This document shows positions 56,809-64,000 of a stretch of DNA of 64,000 nt, piece after piece. The stretch's first letter is position 1. The number at the start of each line of letters is the position of its first letter. The position numbers were made by a program, and so were the translations under genes. A model generated the notes under the pieces. The model made no database searches. It worked only from the letters and a program-made list of their open reading frames with translations, and was not told the origin of the DNA. This stretch comes from Pseudooceanicola onchidii (GTDB lineage Bacteria > Pseudomonadota > Alphaproteobacteria > Rhodobacterales > Rhodobacteraceae): contig NZ_SPUW01000002.1 of assembly GCF_004959925.1 (NCBI RefSeq), positions 806,001 through 870,000 of the forward strand. The letters are read 5' to 3'.

Positions 56809-58776
56809 TTACTCGGCCGCGACGTCCTTGGGATCGGCCAGTTCGACCACGTCCATCATGATCCGGTTCAGCTGGAAATCCTTGGGCGTATAGACCCGCG
56901 CCACGCCCATCCCCAGCAGGCGCTTGGCATCCTCGTCGGGGATGATCCCGCCGACGATCACCGGCACGTGGTCCAGGCCCGCGTCGCGGACGCGCGTCAT
57001 GACCTCTTCGACCAGCGGCAGGTGCGATCCCGACAGGATCGACAGGCCGATCACATGCGCCTCCTGCTCCTGCGCGCGGGTGACGATTTCTTCGGGCGTC
57101 AGGCGGATGCCTTCATAGTTGATGTCCATGCCGCAGTCGCGGGCGCGGAAGGCGATCTGTTCGGCACCGTTGGAATGCCCGTCGAGCCCCGGCTTGCCGA
57201 TGATGAACTTCAACCGCCGGCCCAGCTTGTCCGACACGGCATCGACCGCCTCGCGGATGTCGTCCAGCCCTTCGGTCTTGTTCGACATGCCCGCCGCCAC
57301 GCCGGTCGGGCCGCGGTATTCGCCGTGCACCGCGCGCATCTGCGCCGCCCATTCGCCGGTCGTCACCCCGGCCTTGGCCGCCGCGATCGAGGCGGGCATG
57401 CAGTTTTCGCCCTTGGCTGCCGCGTCGCGCAGATCGGCCAGCGCCTTTTGCACGGCGGCTTCGTCACGCTCTGCCCGCCAGGCGTTGAGCCGCGTGACCT
57501 GGTCGGCCTCGACCGCCGGATCGACGGTCATGATGCCGCCATCCTCGCCCATCAGCGGCGAGGGCTCGGCCTCGGTCCACTTGTTCACACCGACGACGAT
57601 GGTCTTGTCGGTTTCGATCCTGTTGACCCGCTCGGCGTTCGATTCCACCAGCCGCGACTTCATGTAGTCGATCGCGGCCACGGCCCCGCCCATCCCGTCG
57701 AGGTTGGCCAGTTCGGCCCGCGCGCCTTCCTTCAACGCCTCGACCTTGGCATCCACCGCCGGGTTGCCGTCGAACAGATCGCCGTATTCCAGCAGGTCGG
57801 TCTCGTAGGCCATGATCTGCTGCATCCGAAGCGACCATTGCTGGTCCCAGGGTCGCGGCAGGCCAAGCGCCTCGTTCCAGGCGGGCAGCTGAACGGCACG
57901 GGCGCGGGCCTTTTTCGACAGGGTCACGGCCAGCATTTCGATCAGGATACGGTAGACGTTGTTCTCGGGCTGCTGTTCGGTCAGGCCAAGCGAGTTCACC
58001 TGCACCCCGTAGCGGAAGCGGCGGAACTTGGGATCCTCGACGCCGTAGCGGTCCTGGCAGATCTCGTCCCAGAGATCGACGAAGGCGCGCATCTTGCACA
58101 TCTCGGTGACGAACCGGATGCCCGCGTTCACGAAGAACGAAATCCGGCCGACCACGGTCGGGAAATCCTCGGCCGGGACGCGGGGGCGCAACTCGTCCAG
58201 CACCGCGATGCCGGTCGCCAGCGCATAGGCCAGCTCCTGCTCGGGCGTCGCACCGGCCTCCTGCAGGTGGTAGGAACAGACGTTCATCGGGTTCCACTTG
58301 GGAACCTCGCGGTAGCAGTATTCGGCCACGTCCGCGATCATCTTCAAGCTGGGGGCGGGCGGGCAGATATAGGTCCCGCGCGAGAGGTATTCCTTGATCA
58401 GGTCGTTCTGCACGGTGCCTTGCAAGACCTTGGGATCGGCCCCCTGTTCCTCGGCCACGGCGATGTAAAGCGACAGCAACCAGGGCGCGGTCGCGTTGAT
58501 CGTCATCGAGGTGTTCATCTCGGCCAGCGGGATCTGGTCGAAGAGCGTGCGCATGTCGCCCAGGTGGCTGATCGGCACGCCGACCTTGCCGACCTCGCCC
58601 CGCGCCAGGACGTGATCGCTGTCGTACCCGGTCTGCGTGGGCAGGTCGAAGGCCACCGACAGGCCCGTCTGACCCTTCTTGAGGTTCGAGCGGTAAAGCT
58701 CGTTCGACGCCTTTGCGGTCGAGTGCCCGGAGTAGGTCCGGAAAAGCCAGGGGCGGTCCTTTGGGGTCTCGGTCAT
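56809..58776 (-). CDS. ecm: Ethylmalonyl-CoA mutase
   Basis: Coenzyme-B12 enzyme that converts ethylmalonyl-CoA to methylsuccinyl-CoA. 655 residues. N-terminal TIM barrel (LSVAFDLPTQTGYDSDH, and QNDLIKEYLSRGTYICPP) and a C-terminal cobalamin domain with GLDGHSNGAEQIAFRARDCG (the DxHxxG His that binds cobalt) and ILSGSHL. Length and context separate it from methylmalonyl-CoA mutase. It is divergent from ccr, the previous enzyme of the pathway. Confidence 0.93.
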   Translation of the reverse strand: MTETPKDRPWLFRTYSGHSTAKASNELYRSNLKKGQTGLSVAFDLPTQTGYDSDHVLARGEVGKVGVPISHLGDMRTLFDQIPLAEMNTSMTINATAPWLLSLYIAVAEEQGADPKVLQGTVQNDLIKEYLSRGTYICPPAPSLKMIADVAEYCYREVPKWNPMNVCSYHLQEAGATPEQELAYALATGIAVLDELRPRVPAEDFPTVVGRISFFVNAGIRFVTEMCKMRAFVDLWDEICQDRYGVEDPKFRRFRYGVQVNSLGLTEQQPENNVYRILIEMLAVTLSKKARARAVQLPAWNEALGLPRPWDQQWSLRMQQIMAYETDLLEYGDLFDGNPAVDAKVEALKEGARAELANLDGMGGAVAAIDYMKSRLVESNAERVNRIETDKTIVVGVNKWTEAEPSPLMGEDGGIMTVDPAVEADQVTRLNAWRAERDEAAVQKALADLRDAAAKGENCMPASIAAAKAGVTTGEWAAQMRAVHGEYRGPTGVAAGMSNKTEGLDDIREAVDAVSDKLGRRLKFIIGKPGLDGHSNGAEQIAFRARDCGMDINYEGIRLTPEEIVTRAQEQEAHVIGLSILSGSHLPLVEEVMTRVRDAGLDHVPVIVGGIIPDEDAKRLLGMGVARVYTPKDFQLNRIMMDVVELADPKDVAAE

Positions 58777-59169
58777 GGCGGGCCTCGGGTTTTGGGTGCG
58801 CAATTAAATTTCGTCTGGTCGTTCGTATCGGAAAGAATATGGCCTTGTCAATTCGCCGCGTCGCGGCAATATCCGGCAAATCTAGCATGTTCCGGGACCT
58901 CGGCGCGGGTTTTCACGGGTGCTTTTGCCGCGCTGCCGAAATTTTCTGGCCCGACTCACCGGAACAGCGGCAATCTTGACCAGATCCTGCAATTCCTTCG
59001 CGCAACCGGCCTTGTGGGCCCGGTCCGCTTGGCGTCCACTAGGATCGTAAGGGTCATAAAATTACAAAAGAGAAGCTTCCGGTATTGCTTTGTTGCGTGG
59101 CGACTTATATCCCGGGGATCAGTCCGCCGCGATTCTGCGTCGCGGCATCACGATCTGAAGGAGGCCCCC
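58777..59169. promoter_or_regulatory. 393-base divergent region between ecm and ccr
   Basis: No gene is seen. It must hold the promoters of both pathway genes. Notable are a 6+1+6 inverted repeat GCCGCGTCGCGGC (58855-58867), a sigma-70-like promoter facing ecm, and separated half-sites of the phaB/mcl2 motif: CGCGCAAC at 58999 and TGTTGCG at 59091. Confidence 0.55.
58824..58851 (-). promoter_or_regulatory. ecm: Candidate ecm promoter
   Basis: On the minus strand: TTGACA (perfect -35, 58846-58851), 16-base spacer, GATACG (-10-like, 58824-58829), 47 bases before the ecm ATG. The inverted repeat at 58855 lies just upstream of the -35. The -10 match is weak. Confidence 0.4.
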
Positions 59170-60459
59170 ATGGCGCTGGACACCGATACGGGCATCGCAC
59201 CCTACGACGCCCCTGAAAAAGACCTGTACGACGTGGGTGAAATGCCCCCGCTCGGCTATGTTCCCAAGAAGATGTACGCTTGGGCGATCCGCCGCGACCG
59301 CCACGGCGATCCGGCCACCAGCTTCCAGCAGGAGGTCGTGGACACCTGGCAGATCGACAGCCACGAGGTCCTCGTCCTCGTGATGGCCGCCGGCGTGAAC
59401 TACAACGGCGTCTGGGCCGGCAAGGGCGAACCGATCTCTCCGTTCGACGTGCACGGTCAGGACTATCACATCGCCGGTTCCGATGCCTCGGGCATCGTCT
59501 GGGCCGTGGGCGACAAGGTGAAGAACTGGAAAGTGGGCGACGAGGTCGTGATCCACTGCAACCAGGACGACGGCGACGACGAGGAATGCAACGGCGGCGA
59601 CCCGATGTTCTCGCCCACGCAGCGGATCTGGGGCTACGAGACCGGCGACGGATCCTTTGCCCAGTTCACCCGCGTACAGGCGCAGCAGCTGATGCCGCGC
59701 CCCAAGCACCTGACCTGGGAAGAGGCCGCCTGTTATACGCTGACGCTGGCCACCGCCTATCGGATGCTGTTCGGTCATCACCCGCACGAGCTCAAGCCCG
59801 GCCAGAACGTGCTGGTCTGGGGTGCCTCGGGCGGCCTGGGGTCCTACGCGATCCAGCTGGCGGCGACGGCCGGTGCCAATGCGATCGGCGTGATTTCCGA
59901 CGAATCCAAGCGCGAGTTCGTTCTGGCCCAAGGAGCCAAGGGCGTCATCAACCGCAAGGACTTCGACTGCTGGGGCCAGCTGCCCAAGGTCAACAGCCCC
60001 GAATACAACGCCTGGCTGAAAGAGGCGCGCAAGTTCGGCAAGGCGATCTGGGACATCACCGGCAAGGGCGTGAACGTCGACATGGTCTTCGAACACCCCG
60101 GCGAGGCGACCTTCCCCGTCTCCACGCTCGTGGTGAAGAAGGGCGGCATCGTGGTGATCTGCGCGGGCACCTCGGGTTTCAACACCACCTTCGACGTGCG
60201 TTACATGTGGATGCACCAGAAGCGCCTGCAGGGCTCGCACTTTGCCAACTTGAAACAGGCGGCATCGGCAAACCGCCTGATGATGGAACGCCGTCTCGAT
60301 CCCTGCATGTCCGAGCTTTTCCCCTGGGCCGAGATCCCGGATGCGCACATGAAGATGATGCGGAACGAACACAAGCCGGGCAACATGGCCGTGCTGGTCC
60401 AGTCGCCGCGGCCCGGTCTGCGGACCGTGGAAGACGTGCTGGAAGCCAGCAAGGCCTGA
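59170..60459 (+). CDS. ccr: Crotonyl-CoA carboxylase/reductase
   Basis: Reductive carboxylation of crotonyl-CoA to ethylmalonyl-CoA with NADPH and CO2, the key step of the ethylmalonyl-CoA pathway. 429 residues of the medium-chain dehydrogenase fold: DYHIAGSDASGIVWAVG, WGYETGDGSFAQF, the NADPH loop VLVWGASGGLGSYAIQLA, and the C-terminal FDVRYMWMHQKRLQGSHF with a conserved active-site His. The start ATG follows GGAGG. It is divergent from ecm and has a terminator downstream. A much longer open frame upstream of this start is not part of the protein. Confidence 0.97.
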   Translation: MALDTDTGIAPYDAPEKDLYDVGEMPPLGYVPKKMYAWAIRRDRHGDPATSFQQEVVDTWQIDSHEVLVLVMAAGVNYNGVWAGKGEPISPFDVHGQDYHIAGSDASGIVWAVGDKVKNWKVGDEVVIHCNQDDGDDEECNGGDPMFSPTQRIWGYETGDGSFAQFTRVQAQQLMPRPKHLTWEEAACYTLTLATAYRMLFGHHPHELKPGQNVLVWGASGGLGSYAIQLAATAGANAIGVISDESKREFVLAQGAKGVINRKDFDCWGQLPKVNSPEYNAWLKEARKFGKAIWDITGKGVNVDMVFEHPGEATFPVSTLVVKKGGIVVICAGTSGFNTTFDVRYMWMHQKRLQGSHFANLKQAASANRLMMERRLDPCMSELFPWAEIPDAHMKMMRNEHKPGNMAVLVQSPRPGLRTVEDVLEASKA

Positions 60460-60476
60460 TCTTTCTGGCTGGCGCC

Positions 60477-60526
60477 GGAGGGCTCTGCCCTCCAGACCTC
60501 CCGGGATATTTCTGGCAAAAAGAACA
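60477..60526 (+). repeat. Dispersed intergenic repeat, copy 4
   Basis: GGAGGGCTCTGCCCTCC hairpin, then the core CCGGGATATTTCTGGCAAAA. It matches copy 5 (60645-60701) in reverse orientation; the two flank the ccr terminator. Confidence 0.8.
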
Positions 60527-60530
60527 GTGG

Positions 60531-60578
60531 GCCCCTCGCCGTCCGCCAATCCGGCGGTGCTGCGAGGGGCTTTCTCTT
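60531..60578 (+). terminator. Terminator of ccr
   Basis: GCCCCTCGC pairs with GCGAGGGGC, enclosing a second small stem (CCGCC/GGCGG), followed by TTTCTCTTT. Confidence 0.85.
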
Positions 60579-60644
60579 TGCGCGGTCATCGGCGTCCCCG
60601 CCTGTACCGCGTGTTCAGCTTTCCTGATTCTGGTTAACAATTTC

Positions 60645-60701
60645 TTTTTGCCGGAAATATCCCGGGGGAGTCCGCAGGACGGGGGCAGAGCCCCCTGCGC
60701 C
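60645..60701 (-). repeat. Dispersed intergenic repeat, copy 5
   Basis: Read on the minus strand: GGGGGCTCTGCCCCC hairpin, then CCCCCGGGATATTTCCGGC and AAAAAG. Inverted relative to copy 4, with which it shares all blocks. Together with the ccr terminator it fills most of the 306-base gap between ccr and the helicase; I see no gene there. Confidence 0.8.
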
Positions 60702-60765
60702 GCATCCTGGGCCATCGCGTCGGGTCGCGCTGGCGCATTCCCGGGAACCGCTGTAGCGTCCGGGC

Positions 60766-62301
60766 ATGAGCTTGCCCTCCGTTACATTTTCTCACGATCA
60801 GGCCGATGCCTTTGACCGGATCGCCGAGGCACTGCGTGCCGATGGTGTTGATCTTGACGGCGATGCCCTGCGTCCGCCGGGGGCGGGCAAGGGGCAGGTG
60901 TTGGCTGTCACGGGCAAGGCCGGGTCGGGCAAGACGCTGCTTTTGTCGGCCATCTCCAAGGCGGCGCAGGAGGCTGGGGTCGCCCTGATTTCGGGCGATT
61001 ACGAGCCGAAGAAGACCAAGGACCGGCGCACGCTGGCGATCCTTGCGCCGACGAACAAGGCGGCCTCGGTGCTGCGGCTGCGCGGGGTGCCTGCGACCAC
61101 GATCCACCGCATTCTGTACACGCCGGTCTATGATCCCGAATACGAACGCATCGCGGAATGGCTGGCGGGCGAGGGCGATCGCCCTGTCATCGAGGGGCTG
61201 ACGGATGTGGCGCTGGATCGCGCGCATGCCTCGTACCAGGTGAACACCTCGGTGCCGGCGGCGCTGGCGGCGGCCGGGCTGCGCGGGTCGGATTTCATCA
61301 CCGGCTGGAAGCGGCGCGATGATCCGCTGGACATGGGGCTGATCGACGAAGCCTCGATGCTGGACGACAAGCAGTACGACGACCTGCGCGAGATCTTTCC
61401 GACCCTGCTGCTGTTCGGCGATCCGGCGCAGCTGGCGCCCGTGGGGCAGTCCGGCCGGATGGTCTTTGACCGGGTCGGGGCGCCGAATGTCATGCACCTG
61501 GACCGGGTGCACCGGCAGGATGCGGACAACCCGATCCTCGATCTGGCTCATGCCCTGGCGGACCCGCAGCTGTCGTTCGAGGATTTCGAGCGCATGATCG
61601 AAGACAAGGCGGCGCAGGACGAACGGGTCGTCTGGGGGCAGCGGGTCGAGGTCGACCTGATGGCACGCTCGCCCGTGCTGGTCTGGCGCAATGCCACGCG
61701 GATCCGGCTGATCAATGCCTTCCGCAAGGTCCATGGCGCACCCGAGGATGCGCTGCTGCCGGGCGAACCGCTGATCTGCGACGGGATCGAACTGCCGCTG
61801 AAGCATCGCAAGAAGCGGCTGGATCTCGAGGCGCGGGGGCTGATCAAGGGGGCGCAGGTCGTCTACCTCGGGCCCGGATCGAAGGCCGGGTTTTCCAAGT
61901 TGCATGTCATGGGGGCCGAAAGCCCGCAGGTGTCGGCGGCCTCGATCGTGAAAATCGAGAAGCCGGACGAGGAAGAGCCCTTCATCCCCTATGCCGCACG
62001 CATGGGAGCGACCTTTCTGCATGGCGCGGCGGTGACGATTCACAAGGCGCAGGGGTCGCAGTGGCGCGATGTGCAGGTCTTTGCCCCCGATCTTTACGCC
62101 GCCGCGCGGGTCGGGCGGATCGAGGCCGGGCAGCCGCTGTGGAAGCGGCTGGCCTATGTGGCGATCACCCGGGCCGAAACGCGGCTGATCTGGGTGGTGC
62201 GCAACCGGCTGGCGAAACCCTCGGCGCCGCTTGGGGTCGAGGATCTGCTGGCGGCGCCGGTCGCGCCGCTGGAGCTGACGGCAGAGGGGGGAGAGGCATG
62301 A
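60766..62301 (+). CDS. Dda-like superfamily 1 DNA helicase
   Basis: 511 residues; unwinds DNA using ATP. Walker A GKAGSGKT (residues 50-57), APTNKAASVLR, TTIHRIL, Walker B LIDEASML (192-199), GDPAQLAPVG, VLVWRNATRIRLINAFRK, TIHKAQGSQW and YVAITRAETRLIWV. The motif order and the compact size resemble the phage T4 Dda helicase and the C-terminal core of RecD, with no RecBC partner nearby. Role in replication, repair or recombination is inferred from the family. Its stop overlaps the SDR start by four bases. Confidence 0.87.
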   Translation: MSLPSVTFSHDQADAFDRIAEALRADGVDLDGDALRPPGAGKGQVLAVTGKAGSGKTLLLSAISKAAQEAGVALISGDYEPKKTKDRRTLAILAPTNKAASVLRLRGVPATTIHRILYTPVYDPEYERIAEWLAGEGDRPVIEGLTDVALDRAHASYQVNTSVPAALAAAGLRGSDFITGWKRRDDPLDMGLIDEASMLDDKQYDDLREIFPTLLLFGDPAQLAPVGQSGRMVFDRVGAPNVMHLDRVHRQDADNPILDLAHALADPQLSFEDFERMIEDKAAQDERVVWGQRVEVDLMARSPVLVWRNATRIRLINAFRKVHGAPEDALLPGEPLICDGIELPLKHRKKRLDLEARGLIKGAQVVYLGPGSKAGFSKLHVMGAESPQVSAASIVKIEKPDEEEPFIPYAARMGATFLHGAAVTIHKAQGSQWRDVQVFAPDLYAAARVGRIEAGQPLWKRLAYVAITRAETRLIWVVRNRLAKPSAPLGVEDLLAAPVAPLELTAEGGEA

Positions 62302-63017
62302 AGAGCATCCTGGTGACCGGGGCCAGCGACGGCATCGGCCGCGCGACGGCCGAGCTGTTTCTGGACCACGGCTGGCGCGTCGGCGTGCTGGCGCGGCGCG
62401 GGGAGGTGCTGGAGGAGGTCTTCGGCGGGCGCGAGGGGGCGGTGATCCTGCCCGGTGACGTGACCGACGAGGGGGCGGTGGACGCGGCCTTTGACAGGTT
62501 CCTGCGCGCGGCCGGACGGATCGACGTATTGTTCAACAATGCGGGGATGTTCGGGCGGGCGGATACCATCGACGGGATCACCCTGGCCGAATGGCGCGCG
62601 GTGGTGGACGTGAACCTGACGGGCATGTTCCTGTGCGCCCGGGCGGCCTTTGGCCGGATGCGGATGCAGGATCCGCAGGGCGGGCGGATCATCAACAACG
62701 GGTCCATCTCCGCCCATGTCCCGCGCGAGGGGTCGCTGGCCTATACGGCGACGAAACACGCGGTGACGGGGATGACGCGGACGCTGTCGCTGGATGGCCG
62801 GGCCTTTGACATCGCCTGCGGGCAGATCGACATCGGCAATGCGCGGACCGAGCTGTTGCAGGGGATCATCGACCAGAACCCCGACAACCCGCCGCCGTCG
62901 ATGGATGTGGCCCATGCGGCCCAGTCGGTGCTGCACATGGCGGAACTGCCGCTGAGCGCCAACGTCCAGTTCATGACCGTGATGGCGACCAAGATGCCCT
63001 ATATCGGGCGGGGCTGA
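62298..63017 (+). CDS. SDR-family oxidoreductase
   Basis: 239 residues: NAD(P) loop ILVTGASDGIGRATAELF, LFNNAGMFG, catalytic SISAHVPREGSLAYTATKHA (Ser-Tyr-Lys). Substrate unknown. GGGGGGAGAGG precedes the ATG. Overlaps the helicase stop and shares a base with the DoxX gene, so the three form one operon. Confidence 0.9.
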   Translation: MKSILVTGASDGIGRATAELFLDHGWRVGVLARRGEVLEEVFGGREGAVILPGDVTDEGAVDAAFDRFLRAAGRIDVLFNNAGMFGRADTIDGITLAEWRAVVDVNLTGMFLCARAAFGRMRMQDPQGGRIINNGSISAHVPREGSLAYTATKHAVTGMTRTLSLDGRAFDIACGQIDIGNARTELLQGIIDQNPDNPPPSMDVAHAAQSVLHMAELPLSANVQFMTVMATKMPYIGRG

Positions 63018-63382
63018 TGCGGGATCTGGCGGATCTGGCGGGGCGGCTGCTGATCGCGCTGCTGTTTTTGGGCGGGTTTGCGCAGAAGCTGGGGGATCCC
63101 GGCCCGGTCGAGGCGATGATCCGGTCGGTCGGCCTGCCGGGGTGGTTTGTCTGGCCTGTGGCGGTCTTCAACCTGCTGGGGGCGTTTTGCCTGGTGCTGG
63201 GGCCGCGCGTGCGGGTCTGGGCCGTGCTGCTGGCCGTCTACTGCGTCTTCACCAGCTGGTTTCACTGGCAGCTGCGCGCCGATCCCTGGCAGGTCACCAT
63301 CGTCGTGAAGAACTGGGCCATCGCCGGCGGGCTGCTGGTGCTGGCGGCGCAGGGGCCGCGGCGCTTCGTGCGGTGGCGATGA
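63017..63382 (+). CDS. DoxX-family membrane protein
   Basis: 121 residues with four predicted membrane spans, matching DoxX/DoxD-like proteins: LLIALLFLGGFAQKL at the N terminus and FNLLGAFCLVLGPRVRVWAV centrally. Function unproven; family members are linked to quinone or redox proteins. Start shares one base with the SDR stop. A repeat copy follows directly. Confidence 0.85.
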   Translation: MRDLADLAGRLLIALLFLGGFAQKLGDPGPVEAMIRSVGLPGWFVWPVAVFNLLGAFCLVLGPRVRVWAVLLAVYCVFTSWFHWQLRADPWQVTIVVKNWAIAGGLLVLAAQGPRRFVRWR

Positions 63383-63388
63383 CAGATC

Positions 63389-63424
63389 GCCTCCGGCGGG
63401 AGTATTTCGGGCAAGATGAAGCGG
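63389..63424 (+). repeat. Dispersed intergenic repeat, copy 6
   Basis: CGCCTCCGGCGGGAGTATTT then CGGGCAAGATGAAGCGG. Nearly identical to the copy at 26401 on the opposite strand. It begins six bases after the DoxX stop. Confidence 0.8.
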
Positions 63425-63426
63425 AG

Positions 63427-63448
63427 GCCGACCCGCTGCGGGGTCGGC
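63427..63448. terminator. GC hairpin between DoxX and the dehydrogenase
   Basis: GCCGACCC/GGGTCGGC, 8-bp stem with a 6-base loop, just downstream of the repeat and before the convergent gene. No U-run, so only a candidate. Confidence 0.35.
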
Positions 63449-63458
63449 GTGCCGTGGT

Positions 63459-64000
63459 CTAGCGGGTCGGGACCGGCGTTTCGCCGCGATAGTCGTAGAA
63501 GCCGCGCCCGGTCTTGCGGCCCAGCCAGCCGGCCTCGACGTATTTCGTCAGCAGGGGGCAGGGCCGGTACTTGGTGTCGGCCAGGCCGTCGTGCAGCACG
63601 TTCATGATCGCGAGGCAGGTGTCGAGGCCGATGAAATCCGCCAGTTCCAGCGGGCCCATGGGGTGGTTGGCGCCAAGCTTCATCGCCTCGTCGATCGACC
63701 GGACGTTGCCGACCCCTTCGTAGAGGACATAGACCGCTTCGTTGATCATCGGCACCAGTACGCGGTTGACGATGAAGGCCGGGAAATCCTCGGCCGAGGA
63801 GGCGGTCTTGCCCAGGCGGTCCACCACGGCGTGGCAGGCCTTGTAGGTTTCGTCGTCCGTGGCGATGCCGCGGATCAGTTCGACCAGCTGCATCACCGGC
63901 ACGGGGTTCATGAAGTGGAAGCCCATGAACTTTTCGGGCCGGTCGGTGCGGGATGCCAGCCGGGTGATCGAGATCGAGGAGGTGTTGGAGGTCAGGATCG
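63459..64000 (-). CDS. 3-hydroxybutyryl-CoA dehydrogenase, C-terminal part (truncated by window edge)
   Basis: Oxidises 3-hydroxybutyryl-CoA to acetoacetyl-CoA with NAD. The frame is open to the window edge, so the N-terminal cofactor half is missing; about 180 residues are present. [17 protein letters not shown], the catalytic His in [12 protein letters not shown], and [15 protein letters not shown] are typical of the Hbd/FadB2 type. It would connect butanoyl-CoA metabolism with the acetoacetyl-CoA pool used by PhaB and the ethylmalonyl-CoA pathway. Confidence 0.93.
   Translation of the reverse strand, partial: ILTSNTSSISITRLASRTDRPEKFMGFHFMNPVPVMQLVELIRGIATDDETYKACHAVVDRLGKTASSAEDFPAFIVNRVLVPMINEAVYVLYEGVGNVRSIDEAMKLGANHPMGPLELADFIGLDTCLAIMNVLHDGLADTKYRPCPLLTKYVEAGWLGRKTGRGFYDYRGETPVPTR

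Noticed and set aside
56638-59169. Extension of the ccr reading frame to over 1200 codons
   Set aside because: The upstream 844 codons are antisense to ecm or intergenic; Ccr proteins begin at the MALDTDTGIAPYD start, which has GGAGG before it.

Overview
This 64 kb window is high-GC chromosomal DNA from an alphaproteobacterium, almost certainly Rhodobacterales (Rhodobacter/Roseobacter relatives). The evidence is the gene set and its order. Ethylmalonyl-CoA-pathway genes (ccr, ecm, mch, an mcl-type gene) are interleaved with a complete 2-oxoglutarate-to-malate TCA block (lpd, sucB with two lipoyl domains, sucA, sucD, sucC, mdh, sdhCDAB). Other markers are TIGR02302-, DUF2237-, DUF1737-, NnrU- and YdcH-type small families, a VPLPA-CTERM protein and the intergenic repeats of this group. 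I see no rRNA, tRNA, CRISPR array, prophage or insertion sequence.

Layout. 1-12.5 kb is housekeeping: the trpB 3' end, pth, rplY, a DnaK-like ATPase, a phosphate transporter, a Nudix hydrolase, lactate dehydrogenase, trpA, a polyprenyl diphosphate synthase and a tRNA-methyltransferase-like gene. 12.5-16.6 kb holds a DMT exporter, phaB, phaA and an EAL protein. 16.6-26.4 kb holds a TlpA thioredoxin divergent from an argH - small lipoprotein - DUF2834 - lysA - TIGR02302 run, then a zinc-ribbon protein divergent from ftsE-ftsX-plsC. 26.5-40.2 kb is the minus-strand TCA block, read mdh, sulfotransferase-like; then sucC, secreted protein, sucD, DUF805, sucA, sucB, three MAPEG genes, lpd. 41-48.2 kb is the plus-strand mcl2 - nnrU-like - DUF1737 - mch run, a VPLPA-CTERM gene and sdhCDAB. 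48.3-56.7 kb is a mixed set: FAD dehydrogenase, secreted alpha/beta hydrolase, YghU, DUF1989, CreD, DeoD, GFA enzyme, acylphosphatase. 56.8-64 kb holds divergent ecm and ccr, a Dda-like helicase, an SDR, a DoxX protein and the 3' part of a 3-hydroxybutyryl-CoA dehydrogenase.

How it works together. PhaA and PhaB make (R)-3-hydroxybutyryl-CoA from acetyl-CoA. After dehydration, Ccr carboxylates crotonyl-CoA, Ecm rearranges ethylmalonyl-CoA, Mch hydrates mesaconyl-CoA, and malyl-CoA chemistry releases glyoxylate and malate into the TCA cycle. The window therefore carries much of the glyoxylate-bypass-free route for acetate assimilation next to the TCA enzymes it feeds.

The most notable non-coding signal is a pair of identical palindromes (TGTGATCACA twice, exactly 21 bp apart). 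It sits about 107-110 bp upstream of both the sucC and the sdhC start codons and nowhere else that I could find. It looks like a dedicated operator for the two TCA operons. Other signals are a 17-bp inverted repeat before phaB that is partly repeated before mcl2, a terminator-like hairpin inside the first codons of the gene after mdh, a small lipoprotein gene near lysA that may be an LptM counterpart, and a six-copy dispersed repeat family at gene ends.
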